A stretch of 64,000 nucleotides of DNA from Sulfitobacter faviae (GTDB taxonomy: Bacteria > Pseudomonadota > Alphaproteobacteria > Rhodobacterales > Rhodobacteraceae). The stretch is taken from positions 62,001-126,000 of the forward strand of contig NZ_PGFQ01000001.1 of the NCBI RefSeq assembly GCF_029870955.1, in the 5' to 3' direction. The notes under the pieces were generated by a model that worked only from the letters and a program-made list of their open reading frames with translations, made no database searches and was not told the DNA's origin. Below, piece by piece: positions 52,346 through 62,095 of this stretch. Every line of letters begins with the position of its first letter. Position 1 is the stretch's first letter. Made by a program: the position numbers and the translations under genes.

Positions 52346-53962
52346 TCACTCCCGCGCGGCCTGTTTGGGACGCAGAACCGGGGTGACATTTTCACCCGCA
52401 CCGGGCTCTGGCTCGGCGTTGATTTCGGGGGTGTCTTCGGCTTGGGTTGCCGGCTCTTGGTCAAGCTCCTCCTGCGGCGTCTCGGATGTTATCGGAGAGG
52501 TTTCCGAGGTCTCGGCCTCCGGCGTTTCCTCAGTCGTTTCAGCGGCTTCGCCCGGAAGCGCGCCAGCCTCCGTCCCAAATGCCGCGCGGATCGCCGTTTG
52601 GGTGCCATCGCCATAAAGCCCGTCGATCGCACCGTCATAAAACCCGAAATCCGACAGTTTGCGTTGCAGCGCTTTGCGGGTGTCGCTGTCGAACAGGCGC
52701 GGCTCTTCCTGCATCAGCCCCAGCAAGGTGCCATCCCCTGCCCGCAGCGCGCGATAGAGGTAGAGCGCGGCATCCGCCGCCCCGCGCCCCGGCACTTTGT
52801 CATCGTCGATCATCGCGGCAAAGTTGAACATCGCAGCAGGGTGTCGCCTGTCGGCTGCACGGCGGAAGTAATCGAGCGCAAGTTCGGGGTCGGCCTCCTG
52901 CCCCAATTCGCCCTGCAAATGGATGAAGCCCAGATCGTTCAACGCCCCGGCATGGCCCCGCTCGGCAGCGTCGCGATAAAGCTGCATCGCGCGGTCCTCG
53001 TCCTGCTCCACGCCCCGGCCCTCTTCGTAAAGCTGGGCCAGTTGATAGCGCGCCTCGGCTGAGCCGGACTCAATCGCGCGCATGAGCTGCGCCGCCGCAT
53101 TCTGCGGATCATAGCGTGGATCGTCGGGATCGCTTTGCAAGGCGGCGAGGCCGAGTTGCGAGCGGGTATCGCCCTGCCCCGCCAATTCGGCCAAACGCTG
53201 GCCTTGTGTCTCGTTCAAATCGGCCCAGCCCCCCGGGGCCGCCTCCCGGTCACCGCTGCCAAGGAAGAACGGCGTGGGGTTCAGCCGCCCAAAGCGCCGC
53301 GCCGAGAGGTTGCCACCGCTGCGGCTGCGCAAAGCCGCGCGGAAATCGTCCAGCATGGCCCCGAGCTCGACCTCTGGCTCGGCCACCACCTCGGCCAGCG
53401 TTTCGGCGAAAAGGCCCGCGTTTTCACCGCTCTCGTCACATGCGCCCACCTCGCCAGAAGTCACGACCAAGGTGCCAAGGCGTGGCTCAGGCGGTGGCAA
53501 GGGCGCGGTGGCTTGCTGCGGGGCGGCGTGGCAGTTGTCGAGCAGAACAAGCCGTATCTGACGCGCCTTGCCCGCCGCACGCAGCAGCGCAGGCAGGGCC
53601 ACCCCCTCGCGCCGCAGCGCCGAGGCTGGGGCCAAGGGCGCGTCGACCGGGATCAGATAGCTCTGCCCCCCGGAGGCGACACGGCGGCCTGCGTAGTAAA
53701 TCAGGGCAATGTCCGCCGTTTCGGCCTGAAAGGCAAAGTCGGATAGCGCTTGTTTGAACGCCGCGCTCTCAGCGTCGATCAGCGTGGTGACGTCGAAGCC
53801 CTGCCCCTCCAGCGCCTCAGAGAGCCGCGCCGCATCCGTGCGCGGGCCGTCGAGCGTGGCGGCATCCTCATAGGCGGAGATGCCGATGACCATCGCCACA
53901 CGGTCTTGCGCCGCTGCGGCGAAGGGCAGAAACAGCATCAGCAGAAGCGCGGTCAGACGCAT
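52346..53962 (-). CDS. Caspase-fold (peptidase C14) protein with Sel1 repeats and peptidoglycan-binding-like domain, catalytic His missing
   Basis: This 538-residue secreted protein has a signal peptide (MRLTALLLMLFLPFAAAA) and a caspase-like domain (about 20-235): RVAMVIGISAYEDAATLDGP, DIALIYYAGRRVASGGQSYL and RLVLLDNCHAAP. The usual YYAGHG is YYAGRR, so the catalytic histidine is Arg93 and the next Gly is also Arg, while the nucleophile Cys144 remains. Sel1-like repeats (about 255-410; ARYQLAQLYEEGRGVEQDED, GALNDLGFIHLQGELGQEAD) precede a peptidoglycan-binding-like segment (LSDFGFYDGAIDGLYGDGTQ, about 430-470) and an acidic Glu/Thr/Pro tail. It is likely a non-peptidase scaffold. The gene stands alone between choX and mrpG. 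Confidence 0.85.
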   Translation of the reverse strand: MRLTALLLMLFLPFAAAAQDRVAMVIGISAYEDAATLDGPRTDAARLSEALEGQGFDVTTLIDAESAAFKQALSDFAFQAETADIALIYYAGRRVASGGQSYLIPVDAPLAPASALRREGVALPALLRAAGKARQIRLVLLDNCHAAPQQATAPLPPPEPRLGTLVVTSGEVGACDESGENAGLFAETLAEVVAEPEVELGAMLDDFRAALRSRSGGNLSARRFGRLNPTPFFLGSGDREAAPGGWADLNETQGQRLAELAGQGDTRSQLGLAALQSDPDDPRYDPQNAAAQLMRAIESGSAEARYQLAQLYEEGRGVEQDEDRAMQLYRDAAERGHAGALNDLGFIHLQGELGQEADPELALDYFRRAADRRHPAAMFNFAAMIDDDKVPGRGAADAALYLYRALRAGDGTLLGLMQEEPRLFDSDTRKALQRKLSDFGFYDGAIDGLYGDGTQTAIRAAFGTEAGALPGEAAETTEETPEAETSETSPITSETPQEELDQEPATQAEDTPEINAEPEPGAGENVTPVLRPKQAARE

Positions 53963-54080
53963 ATGGCAGGATCCTTTCGGTCAGCTTCGGTTGGGCAGCG
54001 CCGCCCATTAACCTATGCTGGCAGGAAAAGGTTTCCACCATCGTAACAGTTTGAAATGAATCCGACCTTCGCCCCGCCCC

Positions 54081-54476
54081 TCAGGCGTTGGGCGAAGTCT
54101 CTTCGATCTCGCGGTCTTCTTCCGGCACGTTCAGCGTGGCCCAAGTATCCCCATCCGGCAGTTCGGGCGGATGCGGCAGGCAATCGCGACGATGGATATT
54201 CGCCTTGGCCATGAAATTGGCCGAGACCGGCGCGGTGACAAAGATGAATGCCATGATCAGCAGCTCATGCAGCGACCCCGTGCCCGAAAGGAAAGAGTTC
54301 ACCATGGCCGCCAGCAGATAGGCCCCGATCCCCAGCGTCGCGGCCTTGGTCGGCGCGTGCAGACGCGTCATCGGGTCGTTCAGCTTGAGCAAGCCAATCC
54401 CGGCGACCAGCACGAAGAAACTGCCGATCACCAGCAGCGCGATAACGAAGTAAGTGGCGATGATCTCAGGGCTCAT
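54081..54476 (-). CDS. mrpG: Na+/H+ antiporter subunit MrpG
   Basis: MrpG is a small membrane subunit of the Mrp cation/proton antiporter. The 131-residue protein has three hydrophobic helices and the family stretch LLKLNDPMTRLHAPTKAATL, GIGAYLLAAMV. The cytoplasmic tail is acidic. It overlaps mrpF by four bases and is the last gene of the operon. Confidence 0.93.
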   Translation of the reverse strand: MSPEIIATYFVIALLVIGSFFVLVAGIGLLKLNDPMTRLHAPTKAATLGIGAYLLAAMVNSFLSGTGSLHELLIMAFIFVTAPVSANFMAKANIHRRDCLPHPPELPDGDTWATLNVPEEDREIEETSPNA

Positions 54477-54760
54477 TCGATGATATCTCCGCGCAGGACG
54501 AAACGGGCATAGGCCACGGTCGAAACGAAACCGAGCATGGCGATGATCAGCGCGGCCTCAAAGTAAATCTGCGTGCCCTGCAAGACGCCCAAAAGCACAA
54601 TGATGCCGATGGCGTTGATGAACATCGTGTCCAGCGCCAGAATACGGTCCCCGGTGCCGGGGCCGATCCACAGACGAATCATTGCCATGAACTGCGCAAT
54701 GGCGACGAGGGTCAGCGCCCCATAAAGCGCCAGCGTTAAAAGGTCGGTCGCTTGGGTCAT
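54473..54760 (-). CDS. mrpF: Na+/H+ antiporter subunit MrpF
   Basis: This is a 95-residue protein with three helices. The conserved stretch is MIRLWIGPGTGDRILALDTM, FINAIGIIVLLGV, with the Asp expected of MrpF in helix 2. It overlaps mrpE and mrpG by four bases each, showing tight translational coupling. Confidence 0.93.
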   Translation of the reverse strand: MTQATDLLTLALYGALTLVAIAQFMAMIRLWIGPGTGDRILALDTMFINAIGIIVLLGVLQGTQIYFEAALIIAMLGFVSTVAYARFVLRGDIIE

Positions 54761-55257
54761 ACGAAAATCTCCTTCAAGCGGCGTTCGTAGCGGTCTTTGA
54801 TCTCATCACGCACGGCGTCGGGGTCGCTCGCGTCCAGCGCGTGTACCAAGAGGTAGCGCCCATTGTCCGACAGGTCCGCCGAGACGGTGCCGGGGGTCAG
54901 CGTGATGGTGCCCATCAGGATCGTGATCGCCTCGGGTTCTTTCAGGTCCAGCGGCACGACGACCCAAGCGGGCGACATGCTGGCGTTGGATTTGGTCAGG
55001 ATGATCCAAGCCACTTGAATATTGGCGATGACGATATCCCAGATCACCAAAAGCACATAGGCCAACGTCCGCAGCGGGCGGATGCCCTGCGCACGGTCGG
55101 TCCACCAACGCGCAGTCAGAATCGGGATCACGACGCCAAGGATCAGGCCAAAGACCAACATGCCTGCGCTGAACTTGTTTTGCAGCAGGATCCACACTGC
55201 GGTCAGCAGCAGGGTCAGAAACGGGTGCGGCAAAAGCCAACGGATCGGTCGCATCAT
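54757..55257 (-). CDS. mrpE: Na+/H+ antiporter subunit MrpE
   Basis: MrpE has 166 residues with two N-terminal hydrophobic helices and a soluble tail. Family features are WWTDRAQGIRPLRTLAYVLL, VVPLDLKEPEAITILMGTIT and LTPGTVSADLSDNGRYLLVH. It starts one base after the mrpD stop region and overlaps mrpF. Confidence 0.93.
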   Translation of the reverse strand: MMRPIRWLLPHPFLTLLLTAVWILLQNKFSAGMLVFGLILGVVIPILTARWWTDRAQGIRPLRTLAYVLLVIWDIVIANIQVAWIILTKSNASMSPAWVVVPLDLKEPEAITILMGTITLTPGTVSADLSDNGRYLLVHALDASDPDAVRDEIKDRYERRLKEIFV

Positions 55258-55258
55258 G

Positions 55259-56803
55259 TCAATGGGCCTCCTCTTTGCCGTCCGACAGTTTGCCGGGGGT
55301 CTCCAACACGGTGGTCAGGTAACGTTCCGGCCCGAACAATTGCTTTGAGATCGCGGTGGCATATTGGGTGGCCGGTCCGGCCAGCAGCGTATGCGCCACC
55401 AGCAGGGCCAAGAGCCCGCCCACCGCGACATAGCTCAGCGCCGAGGGGCGCTCGGCCGGGGTCGCCCCCTCCTCTGGCGTGACGCTGCGCGCCTTCCAGA
55501 AGACCACGCTGCCCGCGCGGCCAAAGCCCACGAGGCTCAAAAGGCTCGCGCCCAAAATCACGGCCCAGATCCAGACCCAAGCATCGCTGGCGGCGGCGGC
55601 ATCCATGATCAGCAGCTTGCCCAGAAAGCCCGAAAGCGGCGGCACGCCGACCATGGCAATGGCCGCGACAAAGAACAGGGCCGAGGTCAGCTTGGCCCCC
55701 GCCACCTGCGGCTGCGCCGTCAGATCGAGATTGTCGCGCCCGGCCCGCGCCAGATCGGCGATCAGGAACAGCGCGCCCGCGGCCAGTGTCGAATGCACAA
55801 TATAATAGAGCGCCGCGGCAATCCCCTCGGGCGTGAACAGCGCGATCGAGATCATCACCATGCCCATGGAGCCGATAACGGAAAAGGCCACCATACGGTC
55901 CAACTGCTTGGCCGCCAGAACGCCGATCATGCCAAGCGCCAGCGACAGCAGCGCGGCAGGAAGCAGCCATGTGGTGTGCAGATCCGCCGTCACGGCCAGT
56001 TCGGGCGGGAAGATCAGCGTATAGACGCGGATGATCGCATAGGCGCCGACCTTGGTCATGATGGCGAAAAGTGCCGCCACCGGGCCGGGCGCTTCGGCAT
56101 AGCTCGACGGGAGCCAGAAGTGCAGCGGCACGACGGCGGCTTTGACCGCAAAGACCATCAAGAGCAGCACCGCCGCGATGCGGATGCCCACGGTCGCGCC
56201 CGCGTCGATCAGGGCAACGCGCTGCGCCAGATCGGCCATGTTGAGCGTTCCCGTCTCAGCATAGATGGCGCCGAGCGCAAAGAGGAACAGCGTCGAGCCC
56301 AGCAGGTTATAGAGCACATATTGCACCCCCGCCCGCAGACGCGGCGTGCCACCGGCGTGGATCATCAACCCGTAGGAGGCGATCAGCAGCACTTCGAAAA
56401 AGACGAAGAGGTTGAAAAGGTCGCCCGTCAGGAAGGCGCCCATGATCCCCATCAGTTGGAACTGGAACAGCGCATGAAAATGCCGCCCGCGTTCGTCCCA
56501 TTTGGAGCCGATGACATAGAGCAGCACAAACAGCGCCAGCACCGCCGTCAGCGTGACCATCAGCGTCGACAGGCGGTCGCCCACCAGCACGATGCCAAAG
56601 GGCGCGGCCCAATCGCTGAGACGGTAGAGCATGACATTGCCGCTCGCCGCCTCGACCGAGAGGCCAAGCCCCACGACGACCAGCGCAAGCGCGCCAAACA
56701 GCGACAGCACCCGCTGGATGGTGATGTGATAGCGTGCGGCCAGAATGATGAAAGGCGCGATAAACGCGGGCAGCACGATGGGCAGGATCAGCCAATGGGT
56801 CAT
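55259..56803 (-). CDS. mrpD: Na+/H+ antiporter subunit MrpD
   Basis: MrpD is one of two proton-translocating subunits, related to complex I NuoN/M/L. The 514-residue protein has about 14 hydrophobic helices and the motifs GAFLTGDLFNLFVFFEVLLI (the conserved Glu of helix 5), AAVVPLHFWLPSSYAEAPGP (Lys in the helix-7 region) and VHSTLAAGALFLIADL. It overlaps mrpC by four bases. Confidence 0.95.
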   Translation of the reverse strand: MTHWLILPIVLPAFIAPFIILAARYHITIQRVLSLFGALALVVVGLGLSVEAASGNVMLYRLSDWAAPFGIVLVGDRLSTLMVTLTAVLALFVLLYVIGSKWDERGRHFHALFQFQLMGIMGAFLTGDLFNLFVFFEVLLIASYGLMIHAGGTPRLRAGVQYVLYNLLGSTLFLFALGAIYAETGTLNMADLAQRVALIDAGATVGIRIAAVLLLMVFAVKAAVVPLHFWLPSSYAEAPGPVAALFAIMTKVGAYAIIRVYTLIFPPELAVTADLHTTWLLPAALLSLALGMIGVLAAKQLDRMVAFSVIGSMGMVMISIALFTPEGIAAALYYIVHSTLAAGALFLIADLARAGRDNLDLTAQPQVAGAKLTSALFFVAAIAMVGVPPLSGFLGKLLIMDAAAASDAWVWIWAVILGASLLSLVGFGRAGSVVFWKARSVTPEEGATPAERPSALSYVAVGGLLALLVAHTLLAGPATQYATAISKQLFGPERYLTTVLETPGKLSDGKEEAH

Positions 56804-57147
56804 GTGCGGTCCTCCGCCTTGGTATCGGTCAGCGGCTCGTCCACATGATCATCCTTATTGCCCAGATAGGCCCCGAGGGCGATCATCACCACCACGGCGG
56901 TCATGCCAAAGGAAATCACGATGGCGGTCAGCACCAGCGCTTGGGGCAGCGGATCGGTATAGCGCGCGGCATCACTCAGGATCGGCGGCGCGCCCACGGT
57001 CAAACGGCCCGAGGCAAAGAGAAAGACGTTCACCGCATAGGTCAGCAGCGACGTGCCCATGATGACCGGAAAGCTCCGCAAGCGCAGCACGAGGTAGAGG
57101 CCAGAGGCCGTCAGGATGCCGATGGCGGATGCGACGAGAAGTTCCAT
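56800..57147 (-). CDS. mrpC: Na+/H+ antiporter subunit MrpC
   Basis: MrpC resembles complex I NuoK. From the ATG at 57147 the protein has 115 residues and three hydrophobic helices: ASGLYLVLRLRSFPVIMGTS, LLTYAVNVFLFASGRL, and DPLPQALVLTAIVISFGMTA, the diagnostic stretch. It starts one base after the mrpA stop and has a polar acidic C terminus. Confidence 0.93.
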   Translation of the reverse strand: MELLVASAIGILTASGLYLVLRLRSFPVIMGTSLLTYAVNVFLFASGRLTVGAPPILSDAARYTDPLPQALVLTAIVISFGMTAVVVMIALGAYLGNKDDHVDEPLTDTKAEDRT

Positions 57148-57148
57148 G

Positions 57149-60006
57149 TTATGCCTCCGCCTTGGTGTTGTCTTCGCGCGATGGGTCGATGTCCATCGGG
57201 TGATCGGCCTCGGGCACATGCGCCCGGCGCGCCAGCCGCGAGAAGCTTTCAAGCGACAGCATCACCGCCCCCACCACGGCAAGGAACACGCCCAGATCGA
57301 ACAGCGCCGCCGTCGCCAGTTCGAACTTGTCGAAGGGCGGGATGCGCACATAGGTGAAGTCCGACGTGAGGAAGGGTTTGGCAAAGAGCCACGAGCCGAT
57401 CCCCGTCAGCCCCGCGATCAAGACGCCGGTGCCGATGATCCCATGATAAGGATAGCGCAGCCGCGCCGAGGCCCAGGCAAAGCCGCTGGCCATATATTGC
57501 ATCACCACAGCGATGGAGACGATGAGACCGGCGATGAAACCGCCGCCCGGCTCGTTATGGCCGCGCAGGAAGATGTAGAAACCTACCATCAGCACCACCG
57601 GCATGATCACGCGGGTCATCACCACCATCATCATCGGATGCCGGTCGCCCGCGCGCGGCTGGTCAGGTTTGCGGTTCAGCAAACGCGCCCGCACCGGGCC
57701 CGAGAGCAGCGTCTCGGTCAACGCGTAGATCAGCAGGGCCGCGATGCCCAGCACGATGATCTCCCCATAGGTGTCGAAGCCCCGGAAATCGACGAGGATC
57801 ACGTTTACCACATTGGTGCCACCGCCACCCTTGTAGGAGTTGGCGAGGTGGAATTCGGAAATGCTCGGCGCCACGGTGTCGCGCAGCAGGTAGTGATAGG
57901 ACAGCGCCATGGTCGCCGCCCCCGCCGCGAGGGAGACGACAACGTCCCGCGTCCGGCGCAGCACGCTGCTTTCGATCGGTGTGCGGTTGGGCAAGAAGTT
58001 CAGCGCCAAAAGCAGCAGGATGATCGTCACCACCTCGACCGTCAGCTGGGTCATCGCCAAGTCAGGCGCGCTGAAGAAGACGAAACCAGCCGAGACGATC
58101 AGCCCGACGATGCCGATCAGGATCAGCGACAACAGGCGGTTGCGGTGCAGGAAGACGAGGCCGCAGGCCGCCGCGACCAGCATCAGCCAGCCCGCGATCT
58201 GCACGGCATTCGTCGGTTGCAGCGCGCGGCTCGCCGCGCCCACCGTGCCGGTGGCCCAAGCGTAATAGCCCACGCCCACGACGGTCACCGCCATCACGGC
58301 AGCATAGCGCGAGAAAGCCCCATTGTGCAGCCGCAGCGATACCGCCTGCGACAGGCCGACAGAGGCCGCGATGATCCGGTCAAAGATGCGCTTGGCCTCG
58401 GGCCGGGGTGAGGCATCCCAGATGCGCAGCAAGGGGTGAAGAGCGCCAGCAGGATCAGCCCGCCCATGACCGCGATGATCGACATATAAAGCGCCGGACC
58501 CAGCCCGTGCCAGATCTTGAAATGCGCAGAAGACATCTCGGCCGCCTCGCCAAGGACAGAGGCGGTCACCAGCTTGACGAAAGGCTCGGCCAGAAACGGC
58601 GCGAGGCCGATCACCACCACGGGAATGATCAACAGCGCTGGCGGCAACCAGAGGCCGGGCTTGGGATCATGCGGATGATCGGGATAGTCGTCGCGCTCTT
58701 TGCCAAGGAAGGTGTGGCCGATCAGCCGGAAACTATAGGCCGCCGAGAAGAGCGCGCCAAAGGTCGCAAGCGCAGGCACCAGCCACGGCAGATCGAAAAG
58801 CGTGGTATGCAGCGTCTCTTCCAGCATCATCTCTTTCGACAGGAAGCCATTGAACAGCGGGATCCCCGCCATCGAAAGCGACGCCAGCGTAGCGATCACA
58901 AAGGTCACCGGCATCAGATGCCGCAACCCGCCCAAACGGCGGATGTCGCGCGTATGTACCGCGTGATCCACGATCCCCGCCGACATGAAGAGCGCGGCCT
59001 TGAAGGTCGCGTGGTTCAGGATGTGAAACACCGCCGCCAGCGCGCCAAAGGCCGTGCCGGTGCCCAGAAGCATGGTGATCAGGCCAAGGTGGCTGACGGT
59101 CGAGAAGGCCAAGAGCGCCTTCAGGTCATGTTTGAACAGCGCGATCACCGCGCCCAGCACCATGGTGATCAGCCCCGCCGTGGTGACGATGACGAACCAC
59201 TCCGGCGTGCCCGAGAGCACAGGCCACATCCGCGCCATCAGGAAGATCCCCGCCTTCACCATCGTGGCGGAGTGCAGATAGGCCGAGACCGGCGTGGGCG
59301 CGGCCATGGCGTGGGGCAGCCAGAAGTGGAAGGGGAACTGCGCCGATTTGGTGAAACAGCCCAGCAGGATCAGGATCAGCGCAGGCAGATAGAGCGGTGA
59401 GGCTTGGATCGCCTCGCGGTTTTCCAAAATCACGCTCAGGTCATAGCTGCCGACGATCTGCCCCAGCAGCAGCATGCCACCGATCATCGCAAGCCCGCCC
59501 ATGCCGGTCACGGTCAGCGCCATCCGCGCGCCTTGGCGGCCTTCGGGCAAATGCTTCCAATAGCCGATCAGCAGGAAGGACGACAGCGAGGTCAGCTCCC
59601 AGAAAATCAGCAGGATCAACACGTTATCGCTTAGAACGATGCCGACCATCGCGCCTTGGAAGAGCAATAGATAGGTGAAAAACTCACCCATATGATCGTC
59701 GCGCGACAGGTAAGACCGCGCATAGGCGATGATGAGCAGACCGATGCCAAGGATCAGACAGGCAAAGAAAAAGCCAAGACTGTCGAGCATCAAGGTGAGG
59801 TTCAGACCAAGCTGCGGGATCCAGTCAACCCGCGCGGTCAGCACCTCTCCGGCCAGCACGGCGGGCAGATGGGTGAGCAGGCCGACAAAGGCCACGAGGG
59901 TAACCATGAAGGTGACCCCGGCGCAGGCTTGGCGCCCTGCGGAATTCATCAGTCCGGGTAGCAAAGCACCAAGGAAAGGCAAGGCAACGATAAGGAAGAG
60001 GGACAC
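57149..60006 (-). CDS. mrpA: Na+/H+ antiporter fused subunit MrpAB (frame broken)
   Basis: MrpA is the largest subunit, related to NuoL. The joined protein has about 952 residues and ends in an MrpB-type domain (DQPRAGDRHPMMMVVMTRVI, NEPGGGFIAGLIVSIAVVMQ), so A and B are fused. N-terminal motifs are LLIFWELTSLSSFLLIGYWK, KSAQFPFHFWLPHAMAAPTP, LHSATMVKAGIFLMARMWPV and FNGFLSKEMMLEET. The start is a GTG at 60006 behind AGGAG. The frame breaks at the GGGG run 58433-58436; one added base gives LFTPLLRIWDASPRPEAKRI and a length divisible by three. Confidence 0.92.
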
Positions 60007-60180
60007 GCGAACTCCTGATCTAGCGGACTGAAAGGTCACCACGTTCTGTAGAAATTTTCCCGGCACCTCAAGCGAAACCGGGCATTAAACGCCAGATTGT
60101 CGCAGGTTACGCCCCCACCCTGCCCCGTGCGAGGGGGATGCCCGTGCCTTTGCCCGTCCGACAGTACCCCTCGGGCCGTG

Positions 60181-61698
60181 TCACTCCGGTTGGAAGAGGT
60201 CCCGGTAGTTTTCGCGCAGCACATTCTTTTGCACCTTGCCCATCGTGTTGCGCGGCAGTTCCGGCAGCACGATCAACTTCTGGGGCTGTTTGAACTTGGC
60301 CAGCGATCCGGCCACGCCCTCAGCGATCTGCGCCACGTCCAGCTCCACGCCCCGGCGTGCCACCAGCACCGCCACGACGCTTTCGCCGAAATCGGGGTGC
60401 GGCACGCCGATCACCGCGCTTTCCAACACGCCTGGTTGGTCGTCGAGCAGCAGTTCGACCTCTTTGGGGTAGATGTTATAGCCGCCTGAAATGATCAGAT
60501 CCTTGTCGCGGCCCACGATGGTGACATAGCCATCCGCATCGCGCCGCCCCAGATCGCCGGTGATGAAAAACCCGTCTTCGCGCAATTCGGCGGCAGTCTT
60601 CTCGGGCATTTGCCAATAGCCCTTGAAGACGTTGGGCCCCCGCACTTCGATGCTGCCGATCTCGCCATCCGGCAGGGTCGCGCCGGTTTCGGGGTCGGTG
60701 ATCTTCAACTCCACATCCGGCAGCGGCAGGCCCACGGTGCCCGCACGGCGCTCGCCCTCATAGGGGTTACTGGTGTTCATATTGGTCTCGGTCATGCCGT
60801 AACGCTCAAGAATACGGTGGCCAGTCCGGGCCTCGAAATCCACATGGGTTTCCGCCAACAGCGGGGCCGAGCCCGAGATGAACAGCCGCATATTTGCCGC
60901 CGTCTCGCTGGTAAAACGCGCGTCGTCCAGCAGCCGGGTGTAGAAGGTGGGCACCCCCATCATCGCGGTGGCATGGGGCATCCGGTCGATCAATCGGTCG
61001 ATGTCGAGCTTGGGCATGAAGATTATCGCACCCCCCGCCACCAGCGTCACATTCGTCGCCACGAAAAGCCCGTGGGTGTGGAAGATCGGCAGCGCATGGA
61101 GCAGCACGTCCGCATTGGTGAAGCGCCACAGATCGGCCAGCGTCTGCGCGTTGGACAAAAGGTTCGCCTGCGTCAGCATCGCCCCCTTTGAGCGCCCCGT
61201 CGTGCCGGAGGTATAGAGGAAGGCGGCCAGATCATCGGCCCCACGCGCGACGGTCTCGAACTGATCGGGGGCCGAGGCTGCACGATCCGCAAAACTACCA
61301 TCATTTTCGCTGCCCAGCGTCTCAAGCTGGCAACCCGTATCCTTGGCAAGCGGCGCCATCTCATTGCGCCGCGCAGGCTGGCAGACGAAAGCCACCGCCC
61401 CGCTGTCGGTCACGAAATAGCGCACCTCCTCCGCCGTATAGGCCGGGTTCAGCGGCAGAAAGATCACCCCCGCCTGCACGCAAGCGGCATAAAGCGCCAG
61501 CGCATCCGCGGATTTGTCGATCTGCACCGCCAGCCGGTCGCCCGGCTTCACCCCCAACCCGGTCAGCACATTGGCAAAGCGGCCCGCCCGGCTCAGAAAG
61601 CCCGCATGGGTCAGCGTCACCCCGCCCTCAAGGTGCAAAAAGGCGGTCGTCTTGCCAGCGTGACGGCCAAACAGAGTGTCATAAAGGGGGTTTGCCAT
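60181..61698 (-). CDS. matB: Malonyl-CoA synthetase MatB
   Basis: MatB makes malonyl-CoA from malonate, CoA and ATP. The start MANPLYDTLFGRHAGKTTAF (ATG at 61698 behind AGGAG) gives 505 residues. Motifs are FLYTSGTTGRSKGAMLTQAN, ALPIFHTHGLFVATNVTLVA, RYGMTETNMNTSNPYEGERR (typical of MatB), SGGYNIYPKEVELLLDDQPG and LPRNTMGKVQKN with the catalytic lysine. The TRAP transporter genes upstream on the same strand suggest malonate uptake feeding this enzyme, as in the mat system of Sinorhizobium. Confidence 0.88.
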   Translation of the reverse strand: MANPLYDTLFGRHAGKTTAFLHLEGGVTLTHAGFLSRAGRFANVLTGLGVKPGDRLAVQIDKSADALALYAACVQAGVIFLPLNPAYTAEEVRYFVTDSGAVAFVCQPARRNEMAPLAKDTGCQLETLGSENDGSFADRAASAPDQFETVARGADDLAAFLYTSGTTGRSKGAMLTQANLLSNAQTLADLWRFTNADVLLHALPIFHTHGLFVATNVTLVAGGAIIFMPKLDIDRLIDRMPHATAMMGVPTFYTRLLDDARFTSETAANMRLFISGSAPLLAETHVDFEARTGHRILERYGMTETNMNTSNPYEGERRAGTVGLPLPDVELKITDPETGATLPDGEIGSIEVRGPNVFKGYWQMPEKTAAELREDGFFITGDLGRRDADGYVTIVGRDKDLIISGGYNIYPKEVELLLDDQPGVLESAVIGVPHPDFGESVVAVLVARRGVELDVAQIAEGVAGSLAKFKQPQKLIVLPELPRNTMGKVQKNVLRENYRDLFQPE

Positions 61699-61761
61699 CA
61701 CGGTGCTCCTCACGTGTTGTTCTTGGGAAAGCCGATTGCCTCCTCGCGGAATTACAATCGT

Positions 61762-61776
61762 ATTACGCAGGGTAAT
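61762..61776. promoter_or_regulatory. Short dyad upstream of matB
   Basis: ATTAC (61762-61766) and GTAAT (61772-61776) face each other over five bases about 65 bases upstream of the matB start. Another ATTAC lies at 61751. The stretch is AT-rich and promoter-like. It may be an operator for a malonate regulator; this is weak evidence. Confidence 0.3.
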
Positions 61777-61845
61777 GCAAGCGGGTGGAGGGCTGCGGTG
61801 AGGGGAAATGTTGAACCGAGGCAATAGCTTGTAGGGCGATGCTGA

Positions 61846-62079
61846 CACGCCCTTGCAGGGCGATGCAGCGATGCGCCCTTGCAGGCGGATGCATAAAAGC
61901 GCCCTGGCAGGCGGATGCTCAAATGCGCCCTTGCAGGCGGATGCTCAAATGCGCCCTTGCAGGCGGATGCTCAAATGCGCCCTTGCAGGTGGATGCTTAA
62001 ATGCGCCCTTGCAGGTGGATGCTTAAATGCGCCCTTGCAGGTGGATGCTTAAATGCGCCCTTGCAGGGCGACGCTCCAA
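61846..62079. repeat. 26-bp tandem repeat array, about nine copies
   Basis: The 397-base gap between matB and dctM holds this array. The unit begins TGCGCCCTTGCAGG and continues CGGATGCTCAAA. Copies 4-5 are identical to each other; copies 6-8 (61976-62053) are identical to each other with CTTAAA and GTGG variants; copies 1-3 and 9 are more diverged. Copies 1 and 9 contain CGCCCT-TGC-AGGGCG, a perfect hairpin. The unit length is not a multiple of three and no gene covers it. No spacers exist, so it is not CRISPR. Confidence 0.92.
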
Positions 62080-62095
62080 CGCGCCGCCCTGCGGA

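Noticed and set aside
55364..56848. A 494-codon plus-strand open frame opposite mrpD
   Set aside because: It is antisense to a highly conserved membrane protein; the strongly charged Arg/Gln/His composition is what reverse-complemented hydrophobic helices give.
61846..62079. CRISPR array
   Set aside because: Units are directly adjacent with no unique spacers and no cas genes nearby; it is a simple tandem repeat.
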